Assembly: GCA_025506515.1 (NCBI GenBank)
Contig: CM046443.1
Coordinates: forward strand, 89,953,281 to 90,017,280
DNA: 64,000 bases
Source of the DNA: Flaveria trinervia
Taxonomy: Eukaryota > Streptophyta > Magnoliopsida > Asterales > Asteraceae
Reading direction: 5' to 3'
Shown: positions 59,767 through 64,000 of the stretch, piece after piece
Numbering within the stretch: position 1 is the stretch's first letter
Layout of the letters: each line of letters starts with the position of its first letter
The notes under the pieces: model-generated
Database searches by the model: none
What the model was told of the DNA's origin: nothing
Seen by the model: the letters and a program-made list of their open reading frames with translations, nothing else
Translations under genes and position numbers: made by a program

Positions 59767-60829
59767 GTGTGTGTGTGGTTTCCATACACACACATTATAT
59801 ACATACACACACACGATTCTCTTACACGTACGCACACATTCAGCAACATATACAACCACTCATACACATATATACATTTGAAATACACCCGAAGGAACAC
59901 ATACATGCACACAGCAGCCGAAGGCTGCTGTGTTTGGCCTTTCTCTCAGTCGCACACACACCGAAACTCTGCCGAAACGCTATTGCAATACACGTACACA
60001 AGCATGTGTCGCCTCCAACTCTCGAATACGCAACATCTGCGTTACGGTGGCCCGAAACTAACCGAATATGACACCAATTGCTGAGATAATGAAACATGAA
60101 TCATACGATTACGAGTTTTCTTACCATCAAACAGAGCTACGGAGGGCAGCAGTGGTCGACCACCACCCCACGGCGACTCACTATGGTTGTGCGGCTACGA
60201 ACGGCAGTCGGAAACTCCGTGGAGTCGGCTGGTCTTCACGGTGGAAGGGGGTTGCTTAGGGTACACAGTGGAACACGACATGTATATATATAATTTCATT
60301 ATTGCAATATAGTCCCTCAATTATAAACTAATTATTCTCCAGAGTTTAATTAAATGACAATTTAAACCCTCGACTATTTAATTTCATTTTATACAAATTA
60401 AGTTTTAAAGGATGAAACATTTAACGAACCCGTTTAGCTTAATTGCATACATGTGTTATGGCGTGATGAAGGACAACGTTGGTGCAATCAAGATTTACAG
60501 TGTAGCGAGCGCGTTTAGATATGTTTTCGTGGGTGACGTTATAATATTTATAATAATACTATTTATATATTAAATAATATTTATATAGTATTAATGATAA
60601 TTATATTAAAATTTATAGTGATAATAATATTTATAATAATACTATTTATATATTAAGAGAAATTTATTCACTTAATTTACTATTATTTTTATATTTTAAA
60701 TTAACACGTCAGGTTAATAATGACAAAATTTGTATTCATAATCATATTAATTACACGAAAACAATATATGTATAGAGAGGATAACGAGCTTCAAGTTAGT
60801 TGACGCATATGAAAGTGGCGGAGGTCACA
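58885..60829 (-). repeat. Gypsy C 3' LTR, second part (5' end of the LTR on the minus strand)
   Basis: This continues the LTR cut by S3. It ends GGAGGTCACA on the plus strand (TGTGACCTCC on the minus strand) at 60829, directly next to the C-rich complement of the PPT. It contains long (TA)n and (CA)n tracts (about 59356-59395, 59438-59458, 59590-59662, 59707-59775) and a perfect 11-bp hairpin ACACAGCAGCC-GAA-GGCTGCTGTGT at 59909-59933. ORFs in the TA/CA tracts are low-complexity and not genes. Confidence 0.75.
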
Positions 60830-60842
60830 GTATCCCCCAGTT
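60830..60842 (-). other. Gypsy C polypurine tract
   Basis: The minus strand reads ACTGGGGGATAC immediately before the LTR start TGTGACC. It fixes element C as minus-strand, with its 3' LTR on the left. Confidence 0.8.
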
Positions 60843-60863
60843 GAGATATTTTCGTCCCGAAAT

Positions 60864-61820
60864 TCAGTAGAGTTGGATCTTGATGCCCAACTTGTAAACA
60901 ATTGCGGATGTTTTAAGTTTTATCTGACCATCTTGCTCACAAATTAACACAGGGTGGTGCATATATTTACATTGAATCTTGACAATTGAAATCTTGTTAC
61001 GCTTTGAGCTGGAGTTCTCATCAATTCGGATTTTCCCGATTGGTACATGAAGGGATCCATCGGCTAAACATTTCTTATGGTTCGAGGCATGAAACGTACC
61101 GCATACACCGCTAAGTTCCTCGGGTAGCTTTAGATGATACGCCAGAGGACCAATTCTTTTTGTTATTTCGAATGGTCCCACGTACCTCAGATCCAACTTT
61201 TCTTTCTTTTTGAACCGTACAATACCATTCTTGGGAGAAACTTTCAATAAAACACCATCGCCTACATTACATTCTATGGGTTTCTGCCGATCATCAGCAT
61301 AACTTTTATGGCGATCTCTGGTCGCCTTAAGTCTATCTTTGATTTGATATATTTTATCGGTCGTTTCCTAAAAAATATCATGTCTTTTCAATCGGCTTTC
61401 ACCAACTTTAGACCAACATGCAGGTGACCTACACAAACTTCCATACAGGGCCTCAAACGGAGCACATCCAATGCTCGTATGATAATTGTTGTTATAAAAG
61501 AACTCAACTTACGGCGAATGAGTATCCCATTCCCATCAAAGTCGATTACACATGCCTAAGCATGGCTTCCTAAGTCTGTATCATACGTTCAGTTTGACCA
61601 TCCATTTGTGGATGATAAGCAGTATTTAAATCTAATTGAGTGGCCATTGTCTTCTGTAGAGTCTGCCAAACCCGCAATGTAAAGCGATTATAACGCTCTC
61701 ATATGATTGACACATGCACTCTGTACATAGCCATGATCTCATTTACATGTAATTTCGCTAGCTTTTCTATCTTATACCCTTGCGAATCAGTAAGAAATGA
61801 GCGAATTTCATCATTCGATC
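60864..61820 (-). pseudogene. pol: Gypsy C integrase, broken
   Basis: The C-terminal part (60864-61380) reads ETTDKIYQIKDRLKATRDRH, VGDGVLLKVSPKNG, RYVGPFEITKRIGPLAYHL, GTFHASNHKKCLADGSL and ISIVKIQ. This is the integrase C-terminus of plant gypsy elements with a degenerate tail where chromoviruses carry a chromodomain-like fold. Upstream (61440-61820), DSIWVVVDR, YKIEKLAKLHVNEI and YHPQMDGQTER show the catalytic core, with stops and shifts. The core follows RNase H almost directly, so the zinc-binding N-terminus is missing. Most likely a Del/Tekay-type chromovirus (inference). Confidence 0.85.
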
Positions 61821-61822
61821 CA

Positions 61823-62200
61823 CTACGACCCAAATTGAATCATATCTATTACTCGCTCTAGGCAATATAGTGATAAAATGCATCGTATTTGACGCATATT
61901 CAGTTCCTTTTGATTAAAGACGTGTTGAAGACTTTTGTGATCAGTGTAGATAACACACTTAGTCCTGAACCGATAAGGCCTCCATATCTTAAGTGCAAAT
62001 ACCACCGCGCCTAACTCCAGGTCATCTGTCGTATAATTCTTTTCGTGAACCTTAAGCTGATGCGAGGCATAAGCAATCACCTTATCCTTTTTCATAAGCA
62101 CACAACCTAGACCATAATGTGAGGCATTGCAGAACACTACAAAGTCATTAGATCCATCAGGGAGGGTTAATATAAACGCATTACACACTCTTTCCTTCAT
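61823..62200 (-). pseudogene. pol: Gypsy C RNase H
   Basis: A 125-codon open frame: DFVVFCNASHYGLGCVLM, KDKVIAYASHQLKVHEKNY, LELGAVVFALKIWRPY, YTDHKSLQHVF and LNMRQ, the standard order of gypsy RNase H. The first catalytic Asp (CDAS in typical copies) is Asn here (CNAS). After LNMRQ the frame runs straight into integrase-core debris, so the end of RNase H and the integrase zinc domain are deleted. Confidence 0.88.
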
Positions 62201-63361
62201 CTAGAATGCCTCTTCTTGCTTATGTCCCCAATCAAACTTCTTATCTTTCTGTGTTAACATTGTCAACGGTTGAGCGATCTTGGAGAAGTTTGCAATGAAT
62301 CGTTGATAGTAACCGGACAATCCTAAGAATTGTCATATCTTCGAAGGCGTCCTAGGAGTGTTCCACTTTTAACTGCTTCAATCTTTCCAGATCAGCGTGG
62401 ATTCCCTTCTCTTTGACTGCATGACCTAGAAATTTCACTTCATGCAACCAGAACTCACATTTGAAGAATTGACATAGAGTTTCTCTTCTCCCAATAAGTT
62501 TATTATCACTCGTAGATGTTGTTCGTGTTCTTTCTTTGATCGTGATTAGATGATGATACCATCTATAGACACAATTGAAACTCTCCTGGTATGACTTATA
62601 TACTTGATTCAGTAAATCCATAAATATAGCCAGAGCATTTTTTTCAAATCCAACAGCATAACTAAAAACTCGTAATTTCCATAACGAGTTCTAAAGGTTG
62701 TCTTTGTATATCGTCTTCTTGAACCCTCAAATATAATAACCTAACCGGAGATTGATCTATAAGAAGTCCGTTGCTTCCTACATGAAACTAATCAAATAGA
62801 TCATTATTCCTAGAGAGAGTGTATAAGTTTCCCTTTTTATAGCCAACTTGTTAAACATTCAATAACTCATGCACAACTGGAACGACCAACCCTTATTTTT
62901 AACCAACAAGGTTTATGCTCCCCACATCGAGGTACTAGGTCGAATAAAACTCTTATCCAAAATTTCTTGTAGTTGACTTAATACTTCTTGTATTTTTGAT
63001 GGTGCTAACTGATAGGGTGTCTTTGAAATAAGAGTTGCTCCTGAGATCAGATCATTGTAGAGCTCTACTTGACAAGGAGGAGCAATCTTGATAAGTCATG
63101 AGAAAAATCCTTTGAAATATCTCATACAATAGGAATGTCTTTCAACTTTCTTCCTTCTATCTTCTTTTCTACCACACGTCTAAAAAACGCGTAACATTGC
63201 TTCTTTAGGTATCAATAAATCTTCATATAAGAATTGAGTCTTAAATCCTTCTAGATCATTCTCCTTAGATTGTAAGCACTTTGCCATTTGATAAAGGAAT
63301 TACGCACTACCTTCTCTAGATGGACTATCTCGACTTCATGTTTTGATATCTAATTTAAACC
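62201..63361 (-). pseudogene. pol: Gypsy C reverse transcriptase, broken
   Basis: The minus-strand words in order from 63300 down are ISHDLSRL, QLQEILDK-like, RWGAPVLLV-like and FRTRYGNYEFLVM (about 62680). In 62352-62621 come MDLLNQVYKSY, a VSIDGII reading where FIDDIL is expected (Asp to Gly), FFKCEFWLHEVKFLGHAV and KEKGIHAD. Many stops are present. Gag and protease are not seen; the region is cut at 63362 by another LTR. Confidence 0.78.
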
Positions 63362-64000
63362 TGTCACATCCCGGCGGAAGCGTGAAATACTTAGGGAGTG
63401 ACTTGATTGTTCAGAACTCACTGTCAAATATTAATTAATAAACAACACATAATTATACATATTTCATATCATAATATTAAGGTTAGGATTACATAAAATC
63501 ATAATAGTCAAAATTTGAAATTACATAATCCTATTACATCATAAAGTTTTAACAACTACATCTTCAGAGACGATGGAAGTGAGCATCCACTGACACACTG
63601 AAGTCATACAGGTTCACAGTTAGGTTCACACAAACTTTTCCTACAACTTCACCCCAGCCATTAAAAACATCAAAGGAGAACGTTAGGTTGTTAGTCATGA
63701 TGAATTCCTGAAAAAGCATACCAAAAAGAGTCAACACAAAGTTGGTGAGCTTCACAGGTTTATTAAATAGATAATATTGATGCATTATATATATACAACC
63801 AAACCTTACATAGTAATCAGATTATCCATATCTGTTATATCATATTCACATAAATCAGATAACATAGCATTATAACACTCATTCTGTTAATGCAGGAGAT
63901 ATCTCCTAAGTAGCGCTACCAATGTTATCTAACGGTCCACATCCGAACTAATGGTCGTAACATAAATTTCAGTAATAATACATCAATTCATAAATTAGTA
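63362..64000 (-). repeat. Partial gypsy LTR, minus strand
   Basis: It starts TGTCACATCCCGGCGGAAGC on the plus strand (minus-strand LTR end ...GGATGTGACA) and runs off the window. GTTGGTGAGCTTCACAGGTTT at 63743 matches the block at 53668 in the C LTR at nearly the same distance from the end (381 against 362), so the two LTRs are distantly related. No primer-binding site follows on the minus strand, so it is more likely a separate insertion in C's RT than C's own 5' LTR. Confidence 0.68.

Noticed and set aside
59247..60084. ORFs in (TA)n/(CA)n sequence
   Set aside because: Translations are Tyr/Ile/Thr/His dipeptide repeats produced by microsatellites inside a gypsy LTR.
63362..64000. 5' LTR of gypsy element C
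   Set aside because: No primer-binding site follows it on the minus strand and RT, not gag, is adjacent; its sequence also differs strongly from the C 3' LTR.

Overview
The window is plant nuclear DNA made almost entirely of nested LTR retrotransposons. The primer-binding sites match plant initiator-Met tRNA, the LTRs have plant-type TATA boxes, and the Ty1/copia elements have the large gag and extra third ORF of the Sirevirus (SIRE1/Maximus) lineage. A eudicot is likely; I cannot name the species from sequence alone. I see no intact host gene and no tRNA or rRNA gene. Nearly all coding regions are broken by stops and small indels.

Layout, left to right. 1-33 is a Ty3/gypsy RNase H scrap, followed by a 100-N gap. 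134-24361 is a Sirevirus-like copia element (family A) whose gag is split by a complete related element (S1, 503-12276, target duplication GAATT). A continues with gag, pol, a repeat-rich spacer, a roughly 4-kb third ORF and an LTR that is itself followed by a primer-binding site. 24513-25759 is a truncated gypsy LTR on the minus strand. 25760-27740 is an old copia element of another lineage (D). 27868-33589 holds microsatellites, one unrecognised acidic ORF and AT-rich DNA with no gene I can support.

33590-53305 is a third Sirevirus-like copia element (family B), cut by three insertions. The first is a 2,170-bp gypsy solo LTR (36041-38210, duplication CTAGG). The second is a near-intact S-family element (S2, 39542-51794, duplication CTCTA). 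The third is a minus-strand gypsy element (C) starting at 53306. C's 3' LTR is itself cut by a third, rearranged S element (S3, 54202-58879, duplication AAAAC). C's integrase, RNase H and RT debris fills 60830-63361, where another gypsy LTR begins and runs off the window.

How the parts work together: in each Sirevirus-like element the LTR supplies promoter and terminator, the primer-binding site and polypurine tract prime the two DNA strands, gag packages the RNA, and pol (protease, integrase, RT, RNase H) copies and inserts it. A third ORF of unknown role lies between pol and the 3' LTR. The most interesting signals are non-coding. (1) The S-family U3 carries two consecutive inverted repeats whose arms change in a compensatory way among S1, S2 and S3, and then a bZIP-like palindrome next to the TATA box. 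(2) The third ORF has its own TATA box, and the spacer before it is packed with the family's own LTR motif; families S and A do this with unrelated motifs. (3) A 14-mer is shared by the copia A LTR and a gypsy LTR. (4) Family A gag has a tandemly triplicated CCHC knuckle. (5) S3 has a duplicated fold-back end.
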